From Populus alba (Eukaryota > Streptophyta > Magnoliopsida > Malpighiales > Salicaceae), in assembly GCF_005239225.2 (NCBI RefSeq), contig NC_133284.1:5485770-5549769 (forward strand): a stretch of 64,000 nucleotides of DNA, read 5' to 3'. The notes beneath the pieces are model-generated. The model ran no database searches. It had not been told where the DNA came from and saw only the letters and a list, made by a program, of their open reading frames with translations. Shown here piece by piece: positions 12,455-25,739 of this stretch. The translations under genes and the position numbers were made by a program. Position 1 is the stretch's first letter. The number at the start of each line of letters is the position of its first letter.

Positions 12455-13160
12455 GCCGAGTCCAAGTTGTGGGATCGTTTCCAGTTTAGATCCCTTTTTT
12501 TTTTTTTTTTCTTTTTCTGTCTCCACTCTGTTTTTAATTGTATGGTATGAGGTTTGAAGGGGCCTGGCCCAAGCTTTAATTGAGGAGGTACCTTTCATTA
12601 TTTGTTGCAAACCATATTTGTCTTTCCTTTTGTCCTCTACTAAAACCCAATGTTGCTCGTCCTTTTATTTTATGTCCTGTGCTCTTAATTATTGGGTATA
12701 GAATAGATGCAGGAAGCCATTTCTCGTTTGTAAATAGTAAATACAGTATCCCGCTCGTGTATTTTGCCGCCTTTAGATCATTTGCCGTCTCCTCCACCTG
12801 GTGTCATTAATTAGTGTGAAAGAGATGTTTGCATTAAAATTTGCTAATGGAATCTATCACATGACATCAACGGACACTCGTGCCTTCCCTTTTCCTTGCC
12901 ACGCTGATGTTACTCACGACTTCTTTTTTCTTATTTTAACCGTTAGAATATTATCTAATTAATAATATTTTACATTAAAATTATATAAAAAAAATTAAAA
13001 AAGATCAAAACATTATTTTTTTCGAACCAAATATATTTTTAAAACACTTAAAAACTTAAAAATAAAAGTAGAAGCTATGATAAATAGCCCCCATCACTCT
13101 TTTATTTACTAAAAGCAAGGTTGATTTTCTTTTGGAAAACCAACTTAAATCCACTTTTCA
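12300..13160. other. Intergenic DNA with CT/AT microsatellite
   Basis: A compound (CT)n(AT)n microsatellite lies at about 12418-12453 and a T tract at about 12496-12512. Open frames of 73 and 76 codons exist on both strands over 12576-12810, which is more balanced in composition, but I recognise no product. Confidence 0.45.
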
Positions 13161-13164
13161 ATTA

Positions 13165-13380
13165 TTTGTTTGAAAGTGTGGTTACGATTGCTTTTCAAAG
13201 TACTTTTCGTATCGAGATATATTAAAATGATATATTTTTTTATTTTTTTTAAAATTATTTGAAATCAACATATCAAAACGATTCAAAACACGCAAAAAAA
13301 TTAATTTTTAGTAAAAAAAATTGAATTTTTTGAAAAATACGGTTTGTACAGTATTTCCAAACAGTAAACAAAGTCTAAAA
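13165..13380. mobile_element. Worn MITE-like repeat
   Basis: The left end has TTTGTTTGAAAGTGTGG; the right end has TTTCCAAACAGTAAACAAAG before a TAA. The interior has the shared blocks TATCAAAACGATTCAAAA and TTTGAAAAATACGG. It resembles the TTTGGT-type MITE family in this window. Confidence 0.45.
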
Positions 13381-13384
13381 ACCT

Positions 13385-15600
13385 AAAAAATTAGAAAAGA
13401 TGGAGAAGCTCCATTTTAAAGCTTTTCTAGCCTTCCAAGCTTTTTTTTCCCCTTATATGTTATTTTTATTGCAACATTTCTCTTAACTGGACATTGTTTT
13501 AATCAGCACATATAACTATAACCACAATCGCAACGAAGCTACAAATTATAGCCATGATCTAACCTATTAGCCAAAAAAGATTCTTAAAGGTTAAGTTATG
13601 ATTATAGCTTAGCTCTGCCAGGTGTTTGGCAAGAGCATCAGATCTCATAACAGTTATTGCAATTCTGCCTATATTTTTTTAAAATGTTTTTTATTTAAAA
13701 ATATATTAAATTAATGTTTTTTTAATATATTATATAAAAAAATATTATTTTAATATATTTTTAATTAAAAAACATCATACATTACATCATCGAACCCACA
13801 TTAAACGGGTACAAGGCAACATTTTGAAAGGAAAAAAAAATCTATACCCTCGAAGTCTAGATTAGTGCATTAAAAAGAAGAAGAAGATATTTTTCACATC
13901 TTTTTCTAAAAAATTAAAATATCCATAGTATTAGCGAATAATTTATCATAGATCAAGACCGTTAATTACTGTACAAAGAGCAAACTCTAAGGGCAGCTCA
14001 GAATATGCAACGAGAAACCCCTCATCCAATTTCTGAAATGGCAGGGCATTATCTTTTAACTTGTTTACACAATAAACCATTTGAAGGTACCACTTACAGC
14101 AAAAAAGAAGAAGGGTAATCTGTCTTCGAAACTCAAATTTCAGTCAGTCTTTTACAATGGGAAATGATATCTTTTTCTAACAATCATTCAAAATAATCAA
14201 CATAAACTAAAAGACTTCCTTATTTTATTATCTTCATCAATTCACGGATCGGATTATACTAATGATTTTTTAAAGAATTTTAATTTAATTATTAAATTTT
14301 TACTTTGCATGATTTAGCTATTTTAAGCTTAAACTAGCACTCAATTATATGTCTTTTTAGAGGGAGAGTTGACTTAAAAAACAAAGAACTCAAGTGAAAA
14401 AAGCAGGTGATATAGGTTGTGACTTTGAGATTTTTTTTTAAAAAAATCATTTTCATTCCCTATCTTTTTAGTTCTTATATAATCAGTCTTTTTAATTTTT
14501 AAAGATTTAATTTTGATATCAAAATTTTATTTTTCTCATTTTTCAATTTTTTTTGTGAAAAAAAAGAGATAGTGGCTATAATATGAGAATCTACACGACG
14601 TGTCATCTGTTAGGTAGCGACACTTCATCTATTTTTTGTTGTTAAAATAAATTGGGGGCAATTTCTTAACGGGTTGGGCATTTGGCCAGGTTTAGCAGGG
14701 CCAGCAATGCTTGACCTCATTTTTTTTTTTTTTCCTTTTGATTAGTTCTTTTGATCATTTTCATTCCCTTTTCATATGTTTTTTTAACATAACTTTTAAG
14801 AATATGTTTTATTTAGTACCATTTCTCTGTGATTTTCTTGGCTTATTTAACATTTTTAAATGATAATAAGTTTTTAATTATATCAAGTGTATTTAATTTT
14901 TTTAGGAAATTAATATGATCCATCTATATATATATAATTTATTTTAAAAAATTGAAATATTTTATGTTTTTGTAATATTTTTAAAATGTGCAATCTTGCA
15001 TTATATTTTTTTTTCATTTTATTTTATTCGGTAAATTTTATGTGTATATCAATTTCTATTACAAGTTGATTTTTAATAAACAAATTCATTAAACATAATT
15101 AGGTAAATGATCTATATTGAAATATTAAATATCTTGATTTACATTTGTCCCTTATTTTTTTAATTTTGTTTTATTTTATCATTAATTTCCTTTTCTATTG
15201 AATTATATCAACCTCACGACCTGGGATGCACAATAGACATGTAATCTGGATATATCTCATGTCTAAGTCACGGGCTTCATGTATAAGCTCAACTTTACCT
15301 GAGACAATATTTTTTTTAATTTTGTTTTTGTGTTTTTGCCTCATTTTATTTTGTATTATTAAATTAATCAAGATTTAACTTGGTTGTTGAATTTCTATAA
15401 TTTTTCAAAAAGCATAATCATCTTCTAAATTATTTTATTAAGTTATATCTTTCTTTTTTTTTTAACCGTGGCCCACCAATCTAGTGATTAACATAAAGGG
15501 TTTTGTTTTTCAATGTAGCAATGAAGTGAAAAGCTAGGCCTCTTTTCACTTTGGTCATAGAATAATTTAGGCCCTTTTTTTTCAAACTTCATTTTCTTTT
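13385..15600. other. AT-rich intergenic DNA
   Basis: It contains an AT-rich inverted repeat at about 13670-13785 (AAAATGTTTTTTATTTAAAA against TTTTTAATTAAAAAACAT), probably a dead MITE. No gene was recognised; long T runs are frequent. Confidence 0.45.
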
Positions 15601-15604
15601 CTTT

Positions 15605-16440
15605 TTTTTTTCAAATTCATCCTTTAATATTATGTTTATTGGGCATAGAGCTTCATAATTTATTTCGATTTTTTTATAGAGTTATCTTAGTTTTATAACT
15701 TGAGTCGTGAATTTTATGGGTCAACCTTGTTGACTCGGGTCATAATTTTATTTTTTTTTATTATGTTTCTAATTTTATCATTTAACATTGAGTTGATTGA
15801 GAATTAGGCTTTATATTTTTTTTTTCGAATCGCTTTGTATGAAGTTATCTCAGTCTTCTAACTCGAGCTTGACAAGTTAATCTAGGTTATTTTTGTCAAT
15901 TTAACCCTTCAAAAATAAGTTGATTGAGAACTGAGATTTATAGTTTTTTATTTGCTTTCCATGTAATTATCACGGTTTTATAACTTGGGTTGTGGGTTGG
16001 GCTGTTCGACACGGATTTTTTTAATCATTTTTTAGTTTTTTTTTAATTTCATGCTTCAATATTAGGTTGATTAAGAATTGAGCTTCATAATTTGTTTTGA
16101 TTTGTATTCTATGAGGTTATCCTGGTATCATTACCCGGGTCACGAATTTGATTAGTTGACGCGGGTGGTTTTTTTTTTTTTTTTTTAATTTCACCATTCA
16201 ACATTAAAGTTGATTGAGAATTGAGTTTCATAATTTGTTTCAATTTGCTTGCTATAGGGTTATCTTGATCTTATGATCCATGTTTGGTAGGTTAACATAA
16301 ATTGAATCAACTTGGTTTTTTGTAGTTGAAGAATCAAGTTTAATAATTTTATTTTATTTTTGTTTTCTTTAGGGTTATCATGATCTTATGATCTGGTTAG
16401 CAAATTTGACATGTTAATTCGAGTTGATTTAAGTTAATCT
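15605..16440 (+). repeat. Degenerate tandem array, about 140-bp units
   Basis: The phrase GTTGATTGAGAATTGAG or a close variant recurs at 15792, 15919, 16066 and 16209. It is followed each time by TTCATAATTTGTTTTGATTTG-like text, then GGTTATC, CTTATAACCTGGGTC-like and GTTGACTCGGGT-like text. Spacing is 127-147 bp and units are strongly diverged, so the array is old. Confidence 0.75.
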
Positions 16441-17487
16441 AATATCCTGTCGTTTCAATATTTTTTTAAAAATTTCATCTTGATTTTTTTAAAATTAAAT
16501 TTTATTTTTTATCTATCATTCGGGTTGTTTTTGAATCTATCAAGTTGACCAAATTATCCAAAGTCAATCTCCATATAATTTTTTTTATATATAAAAAAAA
16601 TATGTTAATAACACTTGAATTTTTTTTTATATTAAAAAAATTAATCCAACCCATAAAATAAAGATTCTCACGCAAAACAGGAAAAGGTGAGACAATAACA
16701 ATAAACCACTAAATATGTATATAATTAAGCCGAGGGTGGGTTAGCCAGCATCTATATATGTTCACACCAATGCCGAAAACATTATCATACACTTATTTGG
16801 GTTCAAATGTCTGCGAATTATAAGTTGAATAAGACTTTATTTCTGATTATTAACGAATTGGTACAGCCACCATTATTTCAGGCAGGGGGGATGCATCATG
16901 CTGTGGATAACGAAATAAGAAATTTATTTATGCTTATTTTTCTTTGGTTTCTCTTTTGTCTTCTTTGATGTTCAAGGAACATGATCGGTGGCCTACAATG
17001 GCATGAACGTGTGCTGACGGATGGTGCTATTATTAATTCCTTTTTTTTTTTCTTATGATATAAAAAAGTGGATCACACATTTTTTTTATTATGACATTAT
17101 TGTCAAAACTCGTCCTTGTGTTTTTTTTCAACTAATGACTTTTGATTTTCATAGTCGCATCCACAGCTAATCCTAAAAATAAATTATATTATGTTGCGCA
17201 TTTCAATTCTAAAAATAATCGTTGAGGGTCAAAATTAAGAATGTTTGTTGAGCACTGAGCATTATTTGTTTTTTATACTGTTTGACTTGATAAAATATCA
17301 AATTAATATTATTTATATGAAAAAATAAAAAACTATTTTATATATTTTTATATAAAAATTATTTTTTTAAAATATTATATGTTACAATAACAAACCAAAA
17401 TATTAAGATACCCTTGCAGCAAAGCCTTGGGGGAATTTTCACTAAGAGAACAAGTAGCCGTATATCAACTTTATTATAATAGTTATT
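16441..17487. other. AT-rich intergenic DNA
   Basis: No recognisable coding sequence or RNA gene. Confidence 0.45.
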
Positions 17488-17572
17488 GAAGGTTTATATA
17501 ATTATTAATTTTAAAATTTATAGGATTAATTAAAATATAAACAAACTAATTCAAACACCCACATTAATCAAA
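17488..17572 (-). repeat. SINE-like dispersed repeat, copy C (partial)
   Basis: Read on the minus strand it gives AATGTGGGTGTTTGAATTAG, then AATTAATCCTATAAATTT and AAAATTAATAATTATAT. It matches the first half of copies A and B in the same order. Confidence 0.45.
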
Positions 17573-17809
17573 TAAAATAAAAAGCAAATCTTGAAAAGGA
17601 GGAAATAGTTCAACTTCAACGTATTAGTTGTTTATGATTGTTTTTGGTATTAGGTAAATGGATATTATGTAGTGCTGTGTTTCAAAAGAACTGCCCACCA
17701 TGTTTGCTTATTTTTAGAGAGGTTTAACTTGGACTTTTGTTTAAAATGTTTTCGAAAGTTGAAACTCGTAATTTTGTCAACTTTGTTATGAAATAAGTTA
17801 AGGCACTGT

Positions 17810-17975
17810 TTGGAATTTCATTTCAAAAAATCATTTCATAAAAAAAATAATTTAAAATAATTTATATTTTTATATTATATACTGATATTAAAAATATTTT
17901 TAAAAAAAAATACAAAAAAAATTATTTTAATATATTTTTAAATAAAAATACTTTAAAAAATAACTAATACACTTT
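17810..17975. mobile_element. Worn MITE-like repeat
   Basis: It begins GGCACTGTTTGGAATTTCA and has an AT-rich interior with ATACTGATATTAAAAATAT and ATTATTTTAATATATTTTT blocks shared with the 20.8-kb copy. The boundaries are approximate. Confidence 0.35.
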
Positions 17976-17979
17976 TAAA

Positions 17980-20760
17980 ATCAATCCAAGAATGGATGTT
18001 GTATTTTGTTGGTAACATCACACCTTCTACCTAACACTTACCTGTTGTCGACCCACTATAATAATAATAATAATAAATTATATAGTTATAAGATTTAACA
18101 TAGGATGGATTTGACTTTGAATTTAGATAAGAGTTCAAGAGGTTCATCCTATCAAACTTAATTTTTTTATTTCCTATAAAACAATTAAAATGATATTAAT
18201 TTAATATATAAAAAAAATATTTTTTACATCTCAAGTTAGTAAATCATCAAGTTAACCAATTATGTTAAGCCAAATCTTATAACTAGGATTGGTTATTGTT
18301 CCCCGTGTCACAGGAGCAATTTACATATTATATAGCGATTATTGCATTATCAATTATTAAGCAATGTATTTAAAATCAGATATTGTAACTAAATAAAATC
18401 TAATTAAATGATTTGGTTACTCGGTAATCTTCAAACCCAACTATTCAATATCTCTCCTCAATAAATTTTCGATAATTTAATATAGTAATTTCATTCTTAA
18501 AAAATCAATACTTCCAATCTCATTTTACTCAAAAATGGATTCAAAATGAAAGTTTTTGTGATGTATATTCAATATGACATCTTGGTTGAAGGAATAAAAG
18601 TGACCGTTGAGAATATTGGAAGACATTAATATTAGGAAAAATAAAATAAAGTAGGATAAATAAAAATATCAATAGAAAAAATAGAATAAACTTATTCATC
18701 ATGGCATGATCACATACAAGCGTGCGCCTACGATATATAACATGTGAATGCTCGATTCCACTCATCAAGAGAGAATTGTGTTTAAATCTTCTAATAAATA
18801 AAATACTATTTCTTAAGAGTCTCTTCTCACACTAGATATGCTAAACAATGTTAACATGCGTACATGAGATGAAAATAAGTAATAAATTAATTATTAAATT
18901 ATAATCAATACTTTTTTTTAATTAAAATTACAATTGCTAAAACCACACAACTCATTCTCTCTCTCTCCGTACTAACCTTCTCTCCTCTCTCGCATCTCTC
19001 TATACAAAATCATGGCCTTTCTCCTAAAAAAATTACTCTTATATTCATAATTAACTAATCTTGTCGTCTTCAAAACCACAACTTGAGATAACATTTATTC
19101 TCTCACATAACAACAAACACAACAATTACTTATCAAAATCTTCAAACCTCGATAACCATAGATTTCAAGTGTGATAACAATATGTCAGATAACATCATTG
19201 AGACTAAAACATAAACAACTACAAGTAACAATTGTTGCCTTTACCTCTTCTAATTTGAAATATATTTTCTCTTGAAACCTGGTTATATGAATCTATTGTT
19301 TGACACGTGTATAATTAGGATGGATACACCCAGCTCCAATAAATAAAGAAAATATGACCTTAAAAGGCACCTTGCATTATTATTTTTGTATTCATGTAAT
19401 TCCCCGTTAGATGGATAATCACAAATGTATTAATTAGGGGAGGATTTAGCTCTGTTTTTTAGGGTTAATTTGGCTAGGATCCTGCGATTGTTGTTTATTT
19501 ATAGTGTCATGTGAGAGAAAGGAGTTGTGATTGCTAGATGTAGACGATGACAGCTGAATCAGGATAGGAAAATCTAGATCAACAATGGTGGCTTTGGTTT
19601 TGTTTGGCTGGCGAGGGAGATGATGATGCAGGTCTTAGTTAACACTTGTTGGTTGTCGATTGACAAAGAAAGATGAGGGCATTATCGGCATAAAAAGAGG
19701 TTGTGTAGGAGAGAGAGGAGAAGAAAACTGAAAATAAAAGCGGTTAGGTTTTTTTATTTTTCTTTTTGTTTGTTATATTTTTTATTCATTTATACAAGGC
19801 CAAGTTTTGAGCTTTAGTCATTATTTCAAATATAATGGCAATCTTGTACTATTTATTTATTAATTATGTCAACTTCTAAGAATGTAAAATGTTGTATACA
19901 TCTAAATTTTAGATTATAAAGTGTAATATTCTATAATTTAGTTATAAAATAAAAAAAATAATCAAACTAAAGAATTTTCAGAGTAATTTATCCTTATATT
20001 ATTTTTCTTTTCATACCAATACTTAATAATGTTTATGCTTATACGATGAGAGAGTTAATAATAGCAAACTACAATTTTTTTTTTTAATAAACTCAACTAA
20101 CAGTGGCCTTATAACAGGTTGTAATAAGTATTGAGAGTAATTAAAACTATTTAATATCACCACGATAAAATTGTGTTTGAAAACTTTTAAAAACAAAACA
20201 ATATTTTTTAAAGAGAAAATATTATTATTTTATTTCTCTTTCCATGTCAACTGATCAAGAATATTTATACTTGTACAGAGAGGGAATAAATAATAAACTA
20301 GTAATAGTTGTGATAGGTTTTAATAGTAACTGAAATTATTTAATATCATAGTCATTAATTAATTATATTAATATTACTGTAAATGTTCCTTCATTTCATA
20401 GCAAAAAATATATAGATATTATATCTGACATGGAAAAGAAAATCTCAGTCAGCATGACGCATGGAGATATCACATTTCTACATTCGTTTTGCTATTATTG
20501 TATATATAAAAATTTTATTGCGGCGCAGAATACATCCCTAAAGCATTCCCACCAATAATTATATTTTACAAGCTAAAATGGAAAAATATAATAATTTATA
20601 AGCTGTTTTTTAAACCCCTTCAACGGGCGAATATAAACGAAAGATAACTTATTTGTTATAAGAATACGCAAATGCAATCAATTATTTATTTAATAGACTA
20701 TACCGTGGTCTTTGAATCATATCTCTCCGACTCTCTATACACAGCCATCATTTTCAGATT
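17980..20760. other. AT-rich intergenic DNA
   Basis: It includes a (AAT)n tract near 18060-18075 and a CT-rich patch at about 18955-19000. A more balanced block at 19400-19720 has no stable ORF. No gene was recognised. Confidence 0.45.
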
Positions 20761-20761
20761 A

Positions 20762-20985
20762 AGGGCGTGTGTTTTTAGATAATTATAGTTGTTTTTTAAA
20801 ATATTTTTTATTAAAAAATATATTAAAATATTATTATTTATTTATTTTTTAAAAATTATTTTTTATACTAGCACATTAAAATAATATAAAAATATCAAAA
20901 AATATTAATTTATAGTAAATAAAAAAATAAAAAAATTTAATTTTTTTTTAAAATACAAAAACAAATAATAACTAAAAAAAAAACA
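20762..20985. mobile_element. Worn MITE-like repeat
   Basis: It starts AAGGGCGTGTGTTTTTAG after TTA and ends in CAAAAACAAATAATAACTAA. The interior is AT-rich with a TACTAGCACATTAAAATAAT block, as in the other TTTGGT-type copies here. Confidence 0.4.
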
Positions 20986-20989
20986 TTTT

Positions 20990-22896
20990 AGAAGAAATTA
21001 ACTAGCGGAGCTTATTGATTTGGGAAGGAGAGGAGCCCTGGCACTCTTTTTTTTTTTTTTTTTTTGGAGAAAAGGGGAAGATAAATTATAGGATAACTGG
21101 AAAAAAAAATAAAAATAAAAACTTTAAGAAATATATATGGACACAAATACAACACATGGATATCCCGATATGCCAATTTTTTTTTTTTTTTTAATATGAT
21201 ACGTTACGGACACACAATTAATTAAAATGTCATTTTAATATGCTATAGTTAAAATGTTTTTAATAAAATATCACATAAATAGTAAAATTAAATACATTCA
21301 ACCAATTTTTGAAAACAAATATAGAAATATTGCTAATTAAGTTAGGAAAATAGTAACAACGAGAATATATATATAATTTTTTTTATTTAATATACATTTA
21401 AAATATATAAAAACTAGCAAATCATATTGAATTTTCAGAACAATGAAAATAGCTTGAATTAGTGTTAATGAATTATTTATAAGTATTGGATAACGGAATA
21501 AAAGTATTTCCAAAATATCCACACGAGTAATCAAGATAATATTTTTTATGGTAAATTAAAATAATCTCAGGAGGTAATATAGAATTGCAGAGACTACTCC
21601 ATAGTTCGAAGATTAAACATAAGTTTCTTTGATGTTGAAAATTCCCTTAATTACTATTGCAAAAAAAAAAAGGTGGTTAAATTTAAAAAATTAGAAAAAA
21701 AGTACTTCCAAAGTCAAACCAGAATTGACCATAATCAAATACTGAAATTAATACTATTCATCCACTAAAAATATATCCATGTCCGTTTTTTATATATTTT
21801 CTAATTCTTTTTTAATTTAAATATATTTTAAATTGCAACCATGGGCAATTTACATACAAAATAGTTTTTTTTCTTAATATTTTCTTGAATATGGCGGTTT
21901 TTTAAAAATCTTCAAAATGTTTTTCTAAGTAAGAGAAGAAAGTTATTTTAATTTATCCTATTTTTATATAATTTAAAATATATTTGAAAAATATCTAACA
22001 TGCTTAGAGGAATATCAACTCAAACATTATATTTAAAGAAAAAATGATTTGCCCAAGTTTTTTACTGTTTGATTACTGTAAGTTCACTATTCTTTTTTCC
22101 ACTCCAATCCAGACCTTTAACTTTCTTTTTTCTTTTTTATAAAAAACAAGTTGTAAACCCCACTGAAGATAGTTCCTGTGATTTGCAAGATTGAGACGAA
22201 GCTTTGGTTTTACAGAACCCACTGTAGAAAAGTGTGAGCTTTTGGAGTCGAGACAGCAGCCGTATTTTTCTGGGAACAAATGGAGTAAAGAGGAACTTTG
22301 TTTTAGCTTTAAATTTGGTGAGATTGTGGGCATGTAGTTGGAGATGGTAGCTGGTAAGCGATCAAAGGTAAGTAGAAACTAGCTAGGGTTTTGTAAGGGA
22401 AGAAGATGGTCGGGTTTTTTTTTTTTTTGTTTATTCCATGAAAAAGCTTTAATTTTAAATATAGAAGATTCTTAATCATTAAATAAAAAATAATAACAAT
22501 TCTATAAATAATTAAATATTTTTTAGTGAGCACATTAATTATTGCGTGAATAAATTTCATTATGTAAATGATAATCTTTTGAACAGCAACGAGTAATTTT
22601 AATATAAATAATCTTCTCTTGCTTTTTTTTACGAATACTATATAGAATCCAGCTTTTTACAAACAAGGTCAGTGTTTAGTGTTTTAGAAAACATATGATT
22701 TATTTATAGAGATACTAAAATGCTTAACCTAAATATTATCGAAGTACAAAACTGTGAAGCAATTCTGGATCTCGTACTTTCACAACTCTCTCTGTTCTCT
22801 CCATCTCTCATTAATGAGCTTTAAGTAAATGAATAAAAAATAAATAAACAGAAGAAACAAGCCAGCAAGTTTAAAAACACAAATTTAAAGGATATA
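20990..22896. other. AT-rich intergenic DNA
   Basis: T runs occur at about 21048-21066 and 21178-21192. The block 22070-22390 is less AT-rich and has an 86-codon open frame on the minus strand with no recognisable product. No gene is called. Confidence 0.45.
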
Positions 22897-23045
22897 GTTT
22901 AATTACTCAAGTTTTGATTTTATTTTTTAGAGTTTATCAATTTGAGTTTTTATAAATTTTAGGATCATTAATTAAAGGCTTACATGATTGTTAATTTCAG
23001 AGCTTGTAAAATTAGTTAAAAGGTATGCATAAACTGATCTAAAAA
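22897..23045 (-). repeat. SINE-like dispersed repeat, copy D
   Basis: Read on the minus strand it gives CATACCTTTTAACTAATTTT, then AAATTAACAATCATGTAAGC and AAAATTTATAAAAACTCAAA. The blocks are those of copy A (5793-5950) in the same order, inverted relative to it. Confidence 0.5.
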
Positions 23046-23499
23046 CGTATATTAATCTAAAAAAAACACGAAAAATAAATTGTAAATTATTCCCTTAAAA
23101 TAAAAATAATAGTAGATAGTAATGTTAATTGCATTGGTTAAATTATTCAAACCTTTTATATATAAACTTAAAAGTCATTTAAGAATTAGGATTTATATTC
23201 TTAATTTCATTTTTTATTTTTTCCTACTTTGATACATTTAAAATCAAGTTTTTCCTTACTTTCTTAAATATTCATTTCATATTTTGCAAATAAACTAACA
23301 AAATGATTTTAATACCTTCAACATCAATAATATTAAACTAACAAACCAATTTTGATTTTTTTTTTATGGAATTAAAATCAAAATTTAATTTTTCATCTAG
23401 AAATTTTTATTTTGAATTATTTTTTTTTAAAAAAAAAAAGAAGAGATTTTAAAGTACTAGTGTTTTTTTTAATCCGATTTTAAGTTCATCAAAGTTTTT

Positions 23500-23665
23500 A
23501 TTTGGCTGTCTTTGGAAACGCGGGCTAACCCGTGTTTCCAACGAATTTAATTTTTTATATATATTTTGAATTATTTTGATGCACTAATTTTAAAAAATGA
23601 TTTTCAATAAATATTATTTTGATGTGTTTTAATATAAAATTTTTTTTAAAAAATTAATATAACCA
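23500..23665. mobile_element. Worn MITE-like repeat with a short hairpin end
   Basis: It begins GGCTGTCTTTGGAAACGCGG. A near-palindrome follows, GGAAACGCGGGCTAACCCG then TGTTTCC. The interior ATTTTGATGCACTAATTTT and ATTTTGATGTGTTTTAATAT blocks match the other MITE-like copies. Confidence 0.4.
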
Positions 23666-23879
23666 CCCTTCATATCAGACTTTCTAATATGTGTCAAGGG
23701 TGGGTTGTTCGAAATAAAAAAAAAGTCTGCAAGGGAAAGGAACAAATTGAGAAACCTGAAATTTAACACATTATAAATGAAATTCTCCCTTTTAGCCTTG
23801 TGATCGCTGAGTACTTGGAATGAAAAATATGAGCTATAAATTTAACTTTTAGGTAATTCCAATGAGACAATGACAGACA

Positions 23880-24170
23880 ACTCACAAGCTGTGAGGAGCG
23901 CAGAGAGAGAGCCCCTATGAGTACACGTGTCAAAGAGATGCTCTAATTTTATCCCCTCCCCAATGGCGACACGTAGCAAAGAAAAAGCATCATGGGCATT
24001 ACACGTTGGGCAAGCTGATTGGCTGTCGACAGAAAGAACAGGTGCTGCTGACGGGGGGACGTCGCTGTCTTTAAGAGCTAAAACATGGCCCCACGTAGTG
24101 ATGGCTTAATCACCCCCTCGGTGAGTGACGAAGCCTTGGTTAAAGTGCCCTTTATACATTTGCCACCACT
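23880..24170. promoter_or_regulatory. Cluster of ACGT motifs without an attached gene
   Basis: Four ACGT-type motifs lie within 180 bp: ACACGTGTC (23923), GACACGTAGC (23968), ACACGTTG (24001) and CCACGTAGTG (24091). A CCAAT box on the minus strand (GATTGGC, about 24018) and TTTATAC (about 24151) are near. This looks like a stress- or ABA-type plant promoter. No coding sequence of recognisable character lies within 1.5 kb on either strand. Confidence 0.35.
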
Positions 24171-24309
24171 TTACCTTTTAAATTACAACTTTCTGCCACT
24201 GTGTCCTCCAAGTACTTATCCTCCCCGTTTCAATGACAACATTGTCCCTCTGGGCTTCTATCTTCTATTATTTATTTATTTATTTTATTACACATGCAGT
24301 AATTAAGAC

Positions 24310-25285
24310 CGAAGTTCAACTTGGAGGAAGGAGTGGCGTTCTTCGAAGTCAGAAGAAATCAGTGTCGTGTTCACAGCGGTAGATTGCCTCTTTTGTTTGT
24401 TGCTTCCTATATACATAAACAAATTACAAAAGCTAAAATAAGATGCTTACTCAATTACCTATATTAGGTTATGTAGAGGTGTTGGTTACAACCACACACT
24501 TGCGTACTCTCTTTTTGTTGGGGTTTTGCTAGTTTTTAACTTATGCATGCAGACCAGATATTAGGTGTCCTTCATTCAAGGAAAGAGCAACATTGCTTTT
24601 TTTTTTTTTTTTAAGGGTAATTGCAACACTCTTTTTATATCATTTTTTTTTTTTTTTTAATCTGTTGGTGTACTTTTTTTATATCATCTTTGTTTTTTCA
24701 ATGGTGTTTCGAAATTTAATATGTTTAGAAATAAAATTTTTATTTTTTTTTTATATTTAGATAAAAGATAATCACTCCTTCATGTCAATATTTTCTTCTC
24801 TCAAAATTCATGAAATTAATAATTGATGATAAAAGACCTGACATATACAAGACAATTTTTTTTGTGGCATTTAGAGATTCTTTGATGATAAAGTTAATGA
24901 ATTTTTAATAAGAAATTGCAATTAATAAGAGAATTAGAACAAAAGCGTTGCTCTTACTTGTATATGATAAATGCTTTGAATATAAAAATATAAATACTTA
25001 GATGGTATATATAGCCTCTGAGATTTATCATGTTACTTGAATAAAGAGGTTGAAATGTCATCTTATTATAAAAGCATTAATGAACGATAAATATCTATTA
25101 TACTATATCAATATGAGATAGATATTCCTTATACAATATAAATTTTGAGAGAAATTTAGTAGGCTCTTATCAGACTTTTGTAAGGAGGTGATCATTCTTA
25201 ACTCTTAATATTTTATGTTAAAAGACATAAGAATAAACAAACAAATCCTTGTAACTCAAAAAAGATTATCAACCCTATATGTATT
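24310..25285. other. AT-rich intergenic DNA
   Basis: No gene was recognised. T tracts occur near 24596-24612 and 24643-24658. Confidence 0.45.
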
Positions 25286-25289
25286 TAGA

Positions 25290-25735
25290 CCTATATGTAT
25301 TTGGGCTCAGCGCATAGCTGAACTTGAGAATGCTGGGTCTGATGTCTCCAGACTCATATGTACTTGAGTTGAGTGCGTAGCTGAATCTCAAGGTGTTGAG
25401 TTGTTTGACATATCGTCAAACCCATATACACGCTCATCATGTAATTGAACCTAAGGGTGTTGGGTTTGGTATTTTGTCAGAACTACATGTACTTGAGCTT
25501 AGAGCATAGCTGACCAAAGTTGGTGGTGGCTTTAATATCTTGTTAGGCCCGCATGTAACTTTGGCTCAACGTGTAGCTGAACCTATGAATTGGGTTTAGC
25601 ACATCTTCAGAATCATGTGTTCTTAGGCTCAATGTGTAACTGAATTTAAGGGTGTTAGATCTAGTATCTTGCTAGTCCCGCATATATTTGGGCTTAACGC
25701 TTAACTGAACTCAAGAGTGATGGATATAAAACAAA
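25290..25735 (+). repeat. Minisatellite, about 64-75 bp units, family M1
   Basis: A diverged unit recurs about six times: TTGGGCTCAGCGCATAGCTG, AACCTAAGGGTGTTGGGTTT, then GGTATCTTGTCAG and ACTCATATGTAC. GCTCA-type starts with TAGCTGAA-type continuations are visible at about 25302, 25365, 25500, 25562 and 25625. The same unit, reverse-complemented, forms the array at 60430-60790. Confidence 0.75.
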
Positions 25736-25739
25736 CATA

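Noticed and set aside
25290..25735. Possible CRISPR-like array
   Set aside because: Plant nuclear DNA. The units are diverged along their whole length, with no constant repeat separated by unique spacers.
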